In this document: piece after piece, positions 1 to 8,677 of the stretch
How the letters are laid out: every line of letters begins with the position of its first letter
Position numbering within the stretch: the first letter of the stretch is position 1
Source of the DNA: Phenylobacterium sp.
Lineage (GTDB): Bacteria > Pseudomonadota > Alphaproteobacteria > Caulobacterales > Caulobacteraceae
Assembly: GCF_022402485.1 (NCBI RefSeq)
Contig: NZ_JAKRSA010000025.1
Span: 1 to 37,821, forward strand
Direction: 5' to 3'
Length of the DNA: 37,821 nucleotides
Translations under genes and position numbers: made by a program
Notes under the pieces: generated by a model
Seen by the model: only the letters and a program-made list of their open reading frames with translations
What the model was told of the DNA's origin: nothing
Database searches by the model: none

Positions 1-830
1 TCGCCGCCGTCAAGGCGCCGGGCTTCGGCGATCGCCGCAAGGCCATGCTGGAAGACATCGCCATCCTGACCGGCGGCCAGCTGATCAGCGAAGACCTGGG
101 CATCAAGCTCGAGAACGTGTCCCTGGACATGCTCGGCAAGGCCAAGAAGGTCACCATCACCAAGGACGACACCACCATCGTGGACGGCTCGGGTGAGAAG
201 GAAGGCATTGAAGGCCGCATCAGCCAGATCAAGCGCCAGATCGAAGACACCACCTCGGACTACGACAAGGAAAAGCTGCAGGAACGTCTGGCCAAGCTGG
301 CCGGCGGCGTTGCGGTCATCCGCGTCGGTGGCTCCACCGAGGTCGAGGTGAAGGAACGCAAGGACCGCGTCGACGACGCGCTCAATGCGACCCGCGCCGC
401 GGTTGAAGAAGGCATCGTTCCCGGCGGCGGCGTCGCCCTGCTGAAGGCCTCCAAGATCCTGGACGGCTTCAAGGGCGACAATGACGACCAGGAAGCTGGC
501 GTCGCCATCGTCCGTCGCGCCCTGCAGGCCCCGATCCGTCAGATCGCCGAAAACGCCGGCGTCGAAGGCTCGATCGTCGTCTCCAAGGTGCTGGAAAGCG
601 ACTCTCCCACCTTCGGCTTCAACGCTCAGACCGAAGAATATGTCGACATGGTCCTGGCCGGCGTCATCGACCCGGCCAAGGTCGTCCGGACGGCTCTGCA
701 GGACGCGGCTTCGGTCGCCGGCCTGCTGATCACCACCGAAGCGGCCATCGTTGAAGCCCCCAAGAAGGGCGGCGGCGGTGCCGGCGGCGGCATGCCCGAC
801 ATGGGTGGCATGGGTGGCATGGACTTCTAA
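1..830 (+). CDS. groEL: 60 kDa chaperonin GroEL, 3' part
   Basis: This is the C-terminal half of the ATP-driven chaperonin that folds cytosolic proteins together with GroES. The reading frame is already open at base 3 ([15 protein letters not shown]), so the start lies left of the window; about 275 of the usual ~547 residues are present. Visible family hallmarks are the apical-domain KAPGFGDRR segment, the ILTGG motif, the equatorial segment with [10 protein letters not shown], and the Gly/Met-rich tail ending in GGMGGMDF. The gene ends at a strong intrinsic terminator, and the next gene (Mrr) is unrelated, so this is the end of a groES-groEL type operon. Identity is essentially certain; only the 5' half and regulation cannot be seen. 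Confidence 0.98.
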   Translation, partial: AAVKAPGFGDRRKAMLEDIAILTGGQLISEDLGIKLENVSLDMLGKAKKVTITKDDTTIVDGSGEKEGIEGRISQIKRQIEDTTSDYDKEKLQERLAKLAGGVAVIRVGGSTEVEVKERKDRVDDALNATRAAVEEGIVPGGGVALLKASKILDGFKGDNDDQEAGVAIVRRALQAPIRQIAENAGVEGSIVVSKVLESDSPTFGFNAQTEEYVDMVLAGVIDPAKVVRTALQDAASVAGLLITTEAAIVEAPKKGGGGAGGGMPDMGGMGGMDF

Positions 831-861
831 GTCCAAGCCTTCCAAGCGATCTCAAGACGAG

Positions 862-895
862 AAGGGCGGTGCCTCCGGGCACCGCCCTTTTTCTT
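862..895 (+). terminator. Rho-independent terminator of groEL
   Basis: A perfect 12-bp stem (862-873 with 878-889, AAGGGCGGTGCC arm) closes a TCCG tetraloop and runs into a T-rich tract. It lies 31 bases after the groEL stop codon. Confidence 0.93.
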
Positions 896-955
896 TGTGC
901 GTCAACCGGCCACTATGAAGGTGACAGCTAATGCTGAATCGAACGGCGGGGACAG

Positions 956-1876
956 ATGCCGATACCGGACTACGAGACCTTCATGCTGCCTGTCCTTAAG
1001 CTTTTCTCCAACGGGGCAGCGAAAAGCGTCGCCGATTGTCTTCCCCACCTACGGGCCGAGTTCTCGATTAGCGACGAGGAAGCAAACCAGCTAATCCCTA
1101 GCGGACGGCTCACCACGCTGCAGAGCCGGGCCCATTGGGCCAGAACCTATCTATCAAAGGCCGGCCTGCTGAGGTCTCCTCGGCGGAATGTGCATGAGAT
1201 TACTCAGCTAGGGCATGAATTCCTGGCCACGAATCCCGATCACATCAGCAATACGATCCTCAGTCAGTTTGATGACTTCGCTGCTTGGAGAGCGCTATCC
1301 ATCACACCTCGATCCACAGAAGCCGGTTCTCCCATAGCGCCGCCGATCGACGACCGGCAGACCCCTGAGGACGCGATAGAGGCTGCGACCGCGATCTTGA
1401 ACTCGACGCTGAGCGACGATCTCCTCAGCCTCCTGCTGGAGGTAACCCCGCAGAGGTTCGAGCGCATCATTTTGGATCTGTTGAGCGCCATGGGCTACGG
1501 CGGGGGTCGGCTCGACAACGCCTCGATGACTCCCACCGCCGGCGACGGCGGGATAGACGGCATCATCAACGAGGACGCACTCGGTCTGGATGCGGTCTAC
1601 ATCCAGGCCAAACGATATGCGCCGGAAAACAAGGTCAGTAGACCCGACATTCAACGCTTCATCGGGTCTCTGACTGGGGAGGGCGCAACCAAAGGCGTCT
1701 TCGTGACAACGTCGGATTTCTCTCGCGAGGCACGGGATTATATCCAGCGTGTTCAGCACCGCGTCGTTCTAATCAACGGCCGAAAGCTGACCGACTTGAT
1801 GATCGCCTATGAAGTCGGGGTTCGGGCTCGCCAGACCTATGTTTTGCGCAGCGTCGACGAAGACTATTTCGCCTGA
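956..1876 (+). CDS. mrr: Mrr-type restriction endonuclease (type IV, modification-dependent family)
   Basis: The 306-residue protein has the two-part architecture of Mrr enzymes. An N-terminal winged-helix-like Mrr_N region (about 5-95, with PVLKLFS and an LSKAGLL...ITQLGHEFL segment) is followed by a PD-(D/E)xK nuclease domain (about 165-290). The nuclease core is visible as FERIILDLLSAMGYGG, then GDGGIDGII and then QAKRY, which supply the D...QxK catalytic residues. Family members cut DNA carrying foreign methylation. The ATG is preceded by GGGGACAG. No methylase or specificity gene is adjacent, so it is solitary. Its base composition is clearly lower in GC than groEL or the next genes, and it uses codons such as CTA and AGA that are rare around it, suggesting acquisition by transfer. 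Its stop lies four bases from that of the convergent membrane-protein gene. Confidence 0.88.
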   Translation: MPIPDYETFMLPVLKLFSNGAAKSVADCLPHLRAEFSISDEEANQLIPSGRLTTLQSRAHWARTYLSKAGLLRSPRRNVHEITQLGHEFLATNPDHISNTILSQFDDFAAWRALSITPRSTEAGSPIAPPIDDRQTPEDAIEAATAILNSTLSDDLLSLLLEVTPQRFERIILDLLSAMGYGGGRLDNASMTPTAGDGGIDGIINEDALGLDAVYIQAKRYAPENKVSRPDIQRFIGSLTGEGATKGVFVTTSDFSREARDYIQRVQHRVVLINGRKLTDLMIAYEVGVRARQTYVLRSVDEDYFA

Positions 1877-1879
1877 CCC

Positions 1880-2236
1880 TCAGTCCTCCCGTCCTTCCCC
1901 GAGGATCATGTGGCCGATCCAGCTGGTGACGCCGGTGATGACCGCCGCGCCGACGCCGGCCCACAGGCCGCTGACGGTGAAGCCCCCCAGCAGGGCAGCC
2001 ACCAGGCCAATCATGGCGGCATTGAGCACCAGCAGGAACAGGCCCAGCGTCAGGAAGGTCAGGGGCAGGGTCAGGATGAACAGGATCGGCCGCAGTATGG
2101 CGTTGACCACCCCCAGGAGCACCGCCGCGAGAATCAGGCTGCCCAGGTCAGCGAAAGACACCCCGGCCAGCAGAACCGAGGACAGCCACAGGCCGATGGC
2201 GGCGAAGATGGCGCGGACAATGAACTTGGCCAGCAT
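1880..2236 (-). CDS. Phage_holin_4_2 / YvlD family small membrane protein
   Basis: A 118-residue, very hydrophobic protein with four likely membrane helices (about 5-25, 30-50, 53-77, 87-110). The segment NAILRPILFILTLPLTFLTLG is typical of the family named after phage holins but found widely in bacterial chromosomes (YvlD-like). The physiological role is not established, and no lysis or phage genes are nearby, so a holin function should not be assumed. It is the last gene of the leftward block from zauP, 109 bases after the YmdB-like gene. The start ATG is preceded by a purine-rich stretch (GGGGTCCC region with GGAGG further upstream on the minus strand). Confidence 0.85.
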   Translation of the reverse strand: MLAKFIVRAIFAAIGLWLSSVLLAGVSFADLGSLILAAVLLGVVNAILRPILFILTLPLTFLTLGLFLLVLNAAMIGLVAALLGGFTVSGLWAGVGAAVITGVTSWIGHMILGEGRED

Positions 2237-2345
2237 GGGACCCCCTGGAGGTGAAGGCGGTCTGGACCGCCCGATCTGGCGCCATAGTCGCCGATGATGG
2301 GGATGTCGTCACCCCATCACCCCATTTCGCCCCCTCATGGCGGGT

Positions 2346-3182
2346 TCAGGCCTGGACGGTGTCCAGCCTCGGGATGGTCTCACTGAGCCGGCCGCCCACC
2401 CGGATGGGCTCGATCCGCCGGGCCAGGCCCGTGGCGTCATCGGTCTCGACGAACACCCCGCACACCGTGGCCGGCCCCTCGGCGGGCTTGTAGCGGCCGC
2501 TGGAAATGCGGGTGGTGAAGCGCCGCAGGGGCTCTTCCTTCTGGTTGCCGATGACGCTGTCATAGTCGGCGCAGGCGCCGGCGTCGGTCTGATAGGCGGT
2601 GCCGCCGTTGAGGATCTGGCAGTCGGCTGTGGGCACATGGGTATGGGTGCCCACCACCAGGCTCGCCCGGCCGTCGCAGAAATGGCCCATGGCCATCTTC
2701 TCGCTGGTGGCCTCGGCGTGCATGTCGACGATGACTGCGTCGGAGACCATGCCCAGCGGCGCCTTCTCCAGTTCGCGATCCACCGCGGCGAAGGGGTCGT
2801 CGAGGGAGTCCATATGGACCCGGCCCAGCAGGTTGATCACCAGGATGCGGCGGCCCGACTGGGTTTCGAACAGATTGGCCCCGCGGCCCGGCGCATCGGC
2901 CAGGACCGAATAGTTCAAGGGCCGGATCAGCCGAGGCTCGCGAACGATATAGGTCAGCGCCTCCTTCTGGTCCCAGGAGTGGTTGCCGAGCGTCAGGCAG
3001 TCGGCGCCGGCGTCGAACAGCTCACGCGCCGTATTCTCGGTGATCCCGAAGCCGGCGGCGGCGTTCTCGGCGTTGATAACCACAAACTCGAGACCGAGCT
3101 GGCGACGCAACATGGGCAGGTGGTCGGCGAGACCCTCGCGGCCGGACCGGCCGACGACATCTCCGAAAAAGGCGAAACGCAT
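2346..3182 (-). CDS. YmdB/TIGR00282-family metallophosphoesterase
   Basis: A 278-residue calcineurin-like phosphoesterase of the YmdB type, whose characterised members hydrolyse 2',3'-cyclic nucleotides and affect global gene expression. Metal-binding motifs run in order: FGDVVGRSGR at the N-terminus, NAEN (about 39-42), GNHSWDQ (about 66-72), DMHAEATSEK (about 152-161) and GTHTHVPTAD (about 178-187). Length matches the family. It begins nine bases after the stop of the cyclo-ligase gene, with AGGA about seven bases before the ATG, so the two are almost certainly co-transcribed. This order is common in Alphaproteobacteria. The exact substrate here is not evident from sequence. Confidence 0.93.
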   Translation of the reverse strand: MRFAFFGDVVGRSGREGLADHLPMLRRQLGLEFVVINAENAAAGFGITENTARELFDAGADCLTLGNHSWDQKEALTYIVREPRLIRPLNYSVLADAPGRGANLFETQSGRRILVINLLGRVHMDSLDDPFAAVDRELEKAPLGMVSDAVIVDMHAEATSEKMAMGHFCDGRASLVVGTHTHVPTADCQILNGGTAYQTDAGACADYDSVIGNQKEEPLRRFTTRISSGRYKPAEGPATVCGVFVETDDATGLARRIEPIRVGGRLSETIPRLDTVQA

Positions 3183-3191
3183 CAGGTCATC

Positions 3192-3761
3192 CTATCGGAC
3201 TTCAATCAGTCCGGCTTCCGTCAAAATGGCGTCGAGCCGTTGATCGTGCGGCTCGAGCGGCAGGTCCTCGATCTCCTGGCCAGCATAACCATAGCCCAGC
3301 AGGTAGGGGCGATGGTCTGCGCCCAGCGCCGCGATCGCCCGGTCATAGACGCCCGCCCCCTGGCCCAGCCGCCCGCCCCGGCGATCAAAGGCCAGCAGCG
3401 GTAAGATCAGGGCGGTGGGCACTACCTTCGGCTGGTCGGCGAGCGGGGCGGGAATTCCGAAGGCGTCCGGCATCAGGGGCGCGCCCGGGGTCCAGGCGCG
3501 GAAGATCAGTGGCGCATCCCGGCTCACGGCCGCCGGCAGGGCCAGCGCTGCGCCGGCGCGGGCAAGCGCTTCCATCAGCGGGGCTGGATCAAGCTCGGCA
3601 CCCTTGGCGACATAGCCGGCCACCGGGCCAGCCCCCAGCCGTCGGACAGGCAGATGAGCCAGGGCCTTGGCGGCGGCGTCAACATCACCGGCAGCCAGCC
3701 TGCGGCGCAGGCGGCGCAGGGCTTGGCGCAGGGCTGTTTTCTGATCGGAGACAGAGGTCAC
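3192..3761 (-). CDS. ygfA: 5-formyltetrahydrofolate cyclo-ligase
   Basis: Converts 5-formyl-THF to 5,10-methenyl-THF with ATP, returning a storage or inhibitory folate to the one-carbon pool. The C-terminal signature LLAFDRRGGRLGQGAGVYDR matches the family's FDxxGxRLGxGxGYYD motif, with Val replacing the first Tyr. A GTG start at 3761 gives 189 residues, the usual size, beginning VTSVSDQKTALRQ. An open frame continues upstream to 3941, but that part overlaps the 6S RNA gene and looks non-coding. The gene lies just downstream of 6S RNA and zapA on the same strand, the classic zapA-ssrS-ygfA arrangement, which implies that 6S processing and this mRNA share a transcript. The start choice is less certain than the function. 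Confidence 0.9.
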   Translation of the reverse strand: MTSVSDQKTALRQALRRLRRRLAAGDVDAAAKALAHLPVRRLGAGPVAGYVAKGAELDPAPLMEALARAGAALALPAAVSRDAPLIFRAWTPGAPLMPDAFGIPAPLADQPKVVPTALILPLLAFDRRGGRLGQGAGVYDRAIAALGADHRPYLLGYGYAGQEIEDLPLEPHDQRLDAILTEAGLIEVR

Positions 3762-3799
3762 CGCCAGGCTCTTAGCCGAACCGATACGGCGAAGGGAAA

Positions 3800-3995
3800 T
3801 CCGGCGTGAATCTTGGGAAGTGGGTGGCGGCGCCGCGAGAACCGTGAAGGACGATTTTAATCCCCTCGGACCTGGATAACCAGGTGGGCACCATGTGTCC
3901 GGGGCCACGGCGCCGGACAGGGACAGCTCCCTTCGAGACAATTAAGGTCGGAGGAATTAGGTTGCCTTCGACGTGGGCCACAGCAGACCCGCCGA
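3800..3995 (-). ncRNA. ssrS: 6S RNA
   Basis: 6S RNA binds the housekeeping RNA polymerase holoenzyme by mimicking an open promoter. The evidence is location between zapA and the cyclo-ligase gene on their strand, a matching promoter directly upstream (TTGTTA-N17-TAGATT), and a sequence able to fold into a long, interrupted hairpin. Recognisable parts are the pairing of GAAGG (about 3969) with CCTTC (about 3853), a TGTCCGG/CCGGACA stem and an ACCTGG-TTAT-CCAGGT hairpin. AT-rich single-stranded stretches on opposite sides (CCTAATT and GATTAAAATC) fit the central bubble. Ends are approximate; the 5' end is inferred from the promoter, the 3' end is a guess. Confidence 0.75.
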
Positions 3996-4000
3996 GGCCT

Positions 4001-4029
4001 AATCTAGGCGCGGGCCACGGCGATAACAA
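4001..4029 (-). promoter_or_regulatory. Sigma-70-type promoter of 6S RNA
   Basis: On the minus strand TTGTTA (4024-4029) is separated by exactly 17 bases from TAGATT (4001-4006), placing the transcription start near 3994-3995. It sits inside the short gap after zapA and is among the best promoter matches in the window. Confidence 0.7.
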
Positions 4030-4041
4030 GGCGCGCGCGGC

Positions 4042-4368
4042 CTATTCGGCGGCCAGCTGCTCGATCTTCTTGGCCGCCCCGTCGAGCGCCGCCACGGCCT
4101 TCGATTCGATCCGCGCCCGGTCAGACTGCAGACGGGCGAGCTCGGCCTGGACGCTGGACATGCGCGTGCGGGAATCCCACAGCTCGTCTGCCATCAGCAG
4201 GGCCGCCATGAGGAACAGCCGCGTCTCCGTCAGCTGACCCATGTCCTGAGACACCGCCCGAACCTGACGGTCGAACAGCCGCACCAGCTCCAAAAGATGC
4301 GCCTCCTGGCCATCCTCGCAGCCCACCTGATAGGGCCGGCCGTTCACCTCGATGGTCACCTGAGCCAT
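4042..4368 (-). CDS. zapA: Cell division protein ZapA
   Basis: A 108-residue FtsZ-ring-associated protein that promotes bundling of FtsZ filaments at midcell. The N-terminal globular domain is recognisable from VTIEVNGRPYQVGCEDGQE, followed by LLELVRLFDRQV. The middle (LFLMAALLMADELWD) and C-terminal half (about 65-108) form the long dimerisation helix or coiled coil. It starts four bases after the stop of the upstream zauP gene and precedes 6S RNA. In Caulobacter the ZapA/ZauP pair is known to sharpen the Z-ring, and the adjacency here fits that partnership. Confidence 0.93.
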   Translation of the reverse strand: MAQVTIEVNGRPYQVGCEDGQEAHLLELVRLFDRQVRAVSQDMGQLTETRLFLMAALLMADELWDSRTRMSSVQAELARLQSDRARIESKAVAALDGAAKKIEQLAAE

Positions 4369-4372
4369 GGGG

Positions 4373-4720
4373 TCAGTCCTCCCGGATCATGGGGTCGGGG
4401 GTTTCGGTGCCGTCGCTGGCCTCTGGCGCGGGGTCGTCAGGGACCGCCGCATCGGCCTCCAGCACCTCGCGGATTTCGGCGATGGCCCAGCCCAGGGCCG
4501 CCGAGGCCTCGGCGCCGGCCGCCGCCAGGGCCCGCTCCCGGGCCCGGGATTCGTCCAGGGCCGCTGCCAGCCTGGCCCGGTCCTGGTCGAACAGGCCCCC
4601 GGACTCCGGACCGCCTCGGCCCCTGGTTTCGCCCAGGCGCTGTTCCAGCAGGGCGAGGGCGCGCTCCAGCCGACGGGCGGCCAGGTCGATAGCGCTTTCG
4701 CTTGCAGGATCACGGATCAT
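4373..4720 (-). CDS. zauP: ZauP-like coiled-coil Z-ring protein (DUF4164 type)
   Basis: A 115-residue protein that is mostly one charged helix: about residues 10-95 are Ala/Leu/Glu/Arg-rich with heptad-like spacing (LAARRLERALALLEQRL, RLAAALDESRARERALAAAG), and the C-terminus is acidic and Pro-rich. It lies directly upstream of zapA, as ZauP does in Caulobacter crescentus, where it forms a conserved coiled-coil pair with ZapA that focuses the cytokinetic Z-ring. The assignment rests on position and coiled-coil character more than on residue motifs. The ATG has GGAG six bases upstream. Confidence 0.75.
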   Translation of the reverse strand: MIRDPASESAIDLAARRLERALALLEQRLGETRGRGGPESGGLFDQDRARLAAALDESRARERALAAAGAEASAALGWAIAEIREVLEADAAVPDDPAPEASDGTETPDPMIRED

Positions 4721-4747
4721 TCAGGACTCCCGACGTGTGTCCGTTAA

Positions 4748-4777
4748 TCTATAGACTGCCCAGGGCGTGGCCTGAAA
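4748..4777 (-). promoter_or_regulatory. Possible promoter of zauP-zapA
   Basis: On the minus strand TTTCAG (4772-4777) and TATAGA (4748-4753) are 18 bases apart, about 28 bases upstream of the zauP start codon. The -10 is good, the -35 moderate. Confidence 0.45.
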
Positions 4778-4865
4778 GCGGCGCATTTCTTGACCGCGCC
4801 GCTCGTGCATGCGACCCCGCCAGCCTGCGCCCGCCTTCAAGCCCTCCAGACTTCCCGGAACGCCC

Positions 4866-6836
4866 ATGCCCGCCCAGCTTCAGACCATGGCCGACGCCAT
4901 CCGTGTCCTCTCCATGGACGCCGTTCACCGCGCCAAGTCCGGGCACCAGGGGATGCCCATGGGCATGGCCGATGTGGCCACCGTCCTGTGGTCGAAGTTC
5001 CTGAAGTATGACGCCGCCGCCCCCGATTGGGCCGACCGCGACCGATTCGTGCTCTCAGCCGGCCATGGCTCGATGCTGATCTATGCCCTGCTTCATCTGA
5101 CCGGCTTCAAGGCGGTGACCATGGAGGAGATCAAGAACTTCCGGCAGTGGGGCTCCAACACCGCCGGCCATCCGGAGTTTGGCCACACGCCGGGCGTCGA
5201 GACCACCACAGGCCCCCTGGGCCAGGGTCTGGCCACGGCGGTGGGCATGGCCATGGCCGAGCGTCACCTGGCCGCCCGCTTCGGTGATGAGCTGGTGGAC
5301 CACCGCACCTGGGTGATCGCCGGCGACGGCTGCCTGATGGAGGGCGTCAGCCAGGAGGCCATCTCCATGGCCGGGCGCTTCAAGCTCCACAAGCTGACCG
5401 TCCTGTTCGACGACAACAACACCACCATCGATGGCGAGGCGACCATCGCCGAGACCGGCGACCAGATGGCCCGCTTCAAGGCGGCCGGCTGGGCGGTGAA
5501 GGCGGTGGATGGCCATGACTTCGGCAAGATTGCCGCAGCCCTGCGCTGGGCGACCCGGCAGGACAAGCCGACCATGATCGCCTGCAAGACCAAGATCTCG
5601 AAGGGCGCGGGCCGCAAGGAAGGCGACCCCCACAGCCACGGCTACACCCTGTTCGACGACGAAATCGCCGATTCCCGCCTGGCCATGGGCTGGCCCCATG
5701 CGCCGTTCGAGGTTCCCGAGGACGTGTACAAGCCCTGGCGCGCCGCCGGTCGCAAGGGTGCCAAGCCCCGCAAGCGCTGGGAAAAGGCCCTGGGCGCCTC
5801 GGCCCTGAAGGCTGAGTTCCAGCGGGCCATGGCTGGCGAACTGCCCGTCGGTGCCTTTGAGCGGCTCGACGCCCACATCGCCGAAATGGCCAAGACCGCC
5901 CCGGCCAACGCCACCCGCGTCCATTCCGGCGCAGCCCTGGAACAGCTGGTCCCAGCCATCCCCGAAATGGTCGGTGGTTCAGCCGACCTGACCGGGTCGA
6001 ACAACACCTTCGTCAAGGGCACGCCCGCCTTCGATGCCCCCGACTATTCTGGCCGCTACGTCCATTACGGCATCCGCGAGCACGGCATGGCGGCGGCCAT
6101 GAACGGCATGGCCCTGCATGGGGGCGTCATTCCCTATTCCGGCACCTTCATGGTGTTCTCCGATTACAGCCGCCCGGCCATCCGGCTGGGCGCCCTTATG
6201 GGGACCCGTGTCATCCATGTGATGACCCATGATTCCATTGGTCTCGGCGAAGACGGCCCCACCCACCAGCCGGTGGAACACCTGGCCGCCCTGCGGGCCA
6301 TGCCCAACCTGAACGTCTATCGCCCCGCCGATGCGGTGGAGGCCGCCGAGTGCTGGAAGCTGGCCCTGTCGACGCCGACGACGCCCTCGATCATGGCTCT
6401 GTCGCGCCAGAAGGTGCCTGCCGCCCGGACCGAACCTGCGGGGGAAAACCTGTCGGCAAGGGGCGCTTACGAGCTCCGCGCCGCCGACGGCGAGGCCAAG
6501 GCCACCATCTTCTCCACCGGTTCCGAGGTCTCCATTGCGCTCGCCGCCCGTGACCTGCTGCAGGCCAAGGGCGTGCCTACCCGGGTGGTCTCGGTCCCCT
6601 GCTGGGAGCTGTTCGCCGCCCAGACGCCCGAATACCGCGCCTCTGTGATCGGCCAGGCGCCGGTCCGCGCAGCCGTGGAAGCCGCCGTCAGCCTCGGCTG
6701 GGAGCGGTTCATCGGCGAGGACGGGGTCTTCATCGGCATGTCGAGCTTCGGCGCCAGCGCGCCCTATGAGCGGCTCTACAAGGAATTCGGCATCACCGCT
6801 CAGGCTGTGGCCGACGCCGTCCAGGCCAAGGTCTAG
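4866..6836 (+). CDS. tkt: Transketolase
   Basis: A thiamine-diphosphate enzyme of the pentose phosphate pathway that moves two-carbon units between sugar phosphates. The 656-residue length is standard. Visible motifs are the substrate-site [27 protein letters not shown], the [17 protein letters not shown] segment, and the ThDP/metal motif GDGCLMEG followed by DDNNTTIDG. The pyrimidine domain contains [14 protein letters not shown] and [20 protein letters not shown]. An in-frame ATG at 4809 exists, but the ATG at 4866 ([18 protein letters not shown]) matches the family N-terminus and has GGAA just upstream. It heads the rightward carbon-metabolism block, diverges from zauP, and is followed four bases later by purT. 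Confidence 0.97.
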   Translation: MPAQLQTMADAIRVLSMDAVHRAKSGHQGMPMGMADVATVLWSKFLKYDAAAPDWADRDRFVLSAGHGSMLIYALLHLTGFKAVTMEEIKNFRQWGSNTAGHPEFGHTPGVETTTGPLGQGLATAVGMAMAERHLAARFGDELVDHRTWVIAGDGCLMEGVSQEAISMAGRFKLHKLTVLFDDNNTTIDGEATIAETGDQMARFKAAGWAVKAVDGHDFGKIAAALRWATRQDKPTMIACKTKISKGAGRKEGDPHSHGYTLFDDEIADSRLAMGWPHAPFEVPEDVYKPWRAAGRKGAKPRKRWEKALGASALKAEFQRAMAGELPVGAFERLDAHIAEMAKTAPANATRVHSGAALEQLVPAIPEMVGGSADLTGSNNTFVKGTPAFDAPDYSGRYVHYGIREHGMAAAMNGMALHGGVIPYSGTFMVFSDYSRPAIRLGALMGTRVIHVMTHDSIGLGEDGPTHQPVEHLAALRAMPNLNVYRPADAVEAAECWKLALSTPTTPSIMALSRQKVPAARTEPAGENLSARGAYELRAADGEAKATIFSTGSEVSIALAARDLLQAKGVPTRVVSVPCWELFAAQTPEYRASVIGQAPVRAAVEAAVSLGWERFIGEDGVFIGMSSFGASAPYERLYKEFGITAQAVADAVQAKV

Positions 6837-6840
6837 GCCC

Positions 6841-8040
6841 ATGCGCCTGGGCACGCCACTCTCGCCAAGCGCCCTGCGCGTCCTGCTGCTGGGCTCAGGT
6901 GAGCTGGGCAAGGAGGTGGCCATCGAGCTGCAGCGCCTGGGCTGCGAGGTGATCGCCGTCGACCGCTATGCCGATGCGCCGGCCATGCAGGTGGCCCATC
7001 GCAGCCACGTCATCGCCATGACGGACGCCGCAGCCCTGCGCGCCCTGGTCGAGGCCGAACGGCCCAACCTGATCGTGCCCGAGATCGAGGCCATCGCCAC
7101 CGACGAACTGGCAGCCATCGAGGCCGCCGGCCTTTCGGTGGTGATCCCCACGGCCCGGGCCGCCCAACTGACCATGAACCGCGAAGGCATCCGCCGCCTG
7201 GCCGCTGAGGAACTGGGTCTGGCCACCTCGCCCTATGCCTTCGCCTCCACCGAGGCGGAGCTGGCGGCCGGCGCAGCGGCCGTCGGCTATCCCTGCTTCG
7301 TCAAGCCGGTGATGTCGTCCTCGGGCAAGGGCCAGTCCTATGTGCAGGACCCCGCCGGGATCGCTGAGGCCTGGCGCTACGCCCTGGAAGGCGGCCGGGT
7401 CGAACAGGCCCGGGTGATCGTCGAGGGGCGGATCGATTTCGACTTCGAGATCACCCAACTGACCGTGCGGGCCCGGGGGCCCGACGGCGAGGTGGCCACC
7501 CACTTCTGTGAACCCATCGGCCATCGCCAGGTCCAGGGCGACTATGTGGAGAGCTGGCAGCCACAAGCCATGAGCCCGCTGGCCCTGAAGCGCGCCCGCG
7601 ACATCGCCGCCCGCGTCACCGCAAGCCTCGGCGGCCTTGGCCTGTTCGGGGTCGAGCTGTTTGTGAAGGGCGACGAGGTCTGGTTCTCGGAAGTCAGCCC
7701 CCGCCCCCATGACACGGGCCTCGTGACGCTTTCGACCCAGGTTCAGAGCGAATTTGCCCTGCACGCCCGGGCGATCCTGGGCCTGCCGGTGGACGTGACC
7801 TTGCGCGAACCCGGCGCCAGCGCGGTGATCTATGGGGGTATGGAGGCCAGGGGCGTGGCCTTTGAAGGCGTCGCCGAGGCCCTGGCTGTGCCCGGCGCCG
7901 ACCTGCGTCTGTTCGGCAAGCCGGAGGCCTTTGAGCGGCGCCGCATGGGCGTAGCCCTGGCCCGCGCCGCCACGACCGAGGTCGCCCGGGCCCGCGCCCT
8001 GGAGGCTGCAGCCAAGGTCAGGGTCGTTAAGGGCGACTAG
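6841..8040 (+). CDS. purT: Formate-dependent phosphoribosylglycinamide formyltransferase PurT
   Basis: An ATP-grasp enzyme that formylates GAR in purine synthesis using formate and ATP instead of formyl-THF. Motifs in order: [20 protein letters not shown] (N-terminal binding fold), [17 protein letters not shown], the ATP-grasp loop [31 protein letters not shown], and the metal and nucleotide motif [17 protein letters not shown]. At 399 residues it is full length. The ATG at 6841 lies four bases after the tkt stop, so it is probably translated from the tkt transcript. An upstream in-frame ATG inside tkt (6766) was not chosen because the family N-terminus begins close to 6841. Confidence 0.95.
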   Translation: MRLGTPLSPSALRVLLLGSGELGKEVAIELQRLGCEVIAVDRYADAPAMQVAHRSHVIAMTDAAALRALVEAERPNLIVPEIEAIATDELAAIEAAGLSVVIPTARAAQLTMNREGIRRLAAEELGLATSPYAFASTEAELAAGAAAVGYPCFVKPVMSSSGKGQSYVQDPAGIAEAWRYALEGGRVEQARVIVEGRIDFDFEITQLTVRARGPDGEVATHFCEPIGHRQVQGDYVESWQPQAMSPLALKRARDIAARVTASLGGLGLFGVELFVKGDEVWFSEVSPRPHDTGLVTLSTQVQSEFALHARAILGLPVDVTLREPGASAVIYGGMEARGVAFEGVAEALAVPGADLRLFGKPEAFERRRMGVALARAATTEVARARALEAAAKVRVVKGD

Positions 8041-8048
8041 GAGCGGTC

Positions 8049-8531
8049 ATGGTCGAGGTCCGCCTTACGCCAATCGGCTCGTCGGAGAAGACTGAGCTGC
8101 GCCGCATGCTCGATCCCTACCTGGTCGCCCATGCCGACATCGTTGATCCTCGGCGTCACCACGGTGATCCCACCCACTACCCCCACTTTGAAAGTTATTG
8201 GACCGAACCCGAGCGCCAGCCCTTGTGGATCTTGGTCGACGCGGTACGGGCCGGGTTTGTGCTGGTGAACCGCTATTCCCCGTCTGGCCTGGGTTGCGAT
8301 GCGGCGGTTGCGGAATTCTGCGTTCTAGCGCCGTGGCGACGCACCGGAATTGGCCTGGCCGCAGCCTGCGCCGCCTTTACCACCCGGCCTGGTCTTTGGG
8401 AGCTTCAAGTCTACGTCGCCACGGCCCCCGCACTGGCCTTCTGGCCCCGGGCTATCGCCGCCGCCGGAGGTCGCCAGGTGGAGCAGATTTTCCTGGGAGA
8501 CCGGCACGTCCATCGCTTTCAAGTCGGTTGA
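8049..8531 (+). CDS. GNAT-family N-acetyltransferase
   Basis: A 160-residue predicted acetyl-CoA-dependent acyltransferase of unknown substrate. The GNAT fold is visible in the beta-4/motif A region VAEFCVLAPWRRTGIGLAAAC (about 88-108; the R-R-x-G-I-G loop would bind the CoA pyrophosphate) and the motif B-like WELQVYVATAPALAFWPRAI (about 117-136). The N-terminal third is less conserved. It begins eight bases after the purT stop and probably shares its transcript. Nothing nearby identifies what it acetylates. Confidence 0.83.
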   Translation: MVEVRLTPIGSSEKTELRRMLDPYLVAHADIVDPRRHHGDPTHYPHFESYWTEPERQPLWILVDAVRAGFVLVNRYSPSGLGCDAAVAEFCVLAPWRRTGIGLAAACAAFTTRPGLWELQVYVATAPALAFWPRAIAAAGGRQVEQIFLGDRHVHRFQVG

Positions 8532-8586
8532 GACATCCACCGGATCACATTCGCCAACCGGTCAGGCTGATCAGGTTCACTTCCCC

Positions 8587-8615
8587 TTGACTCCCGCGCG
8601 GACGCCCGCACAAAA
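8587..8615 (+). promoter_or_regulatory. Possible promoter of gap
   Basis: TTGACT (8587-8592) is followed after 17 bases by ACAAAA (8610-8615), a weak -10. It lies in the 146-base gap before gap, about 60 bases upstream of the start codon. Confidence 0.35.
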
Positions 8616-8677
8616 CCCCGGCAAAACAATCGGAAAACGTCGTCCGCTGCCCCTCATCTCGCCAGGAGAACACCACA

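Noticed and set aside
1880..2236. Phage or lysis module suggested by the holin-family name
   Set aside because: No endolysin, integrase or other phage gene is near; the family is common in ordinary chromosomes.
2288..2325. GATGGGG/CCCCATC hairpin after the YmdB-like gene
   Set aside because: Only 7 bp with a 9-base loop and no U tract on the relevant strand, too weak to call a terminator.
2337..3404. A 355-codon plus-strand open frame over the YmdB and cyclo-ligase genes
   Set aside because: Both minus-strand genes carry intact family motifs; the plus-strand product does not.
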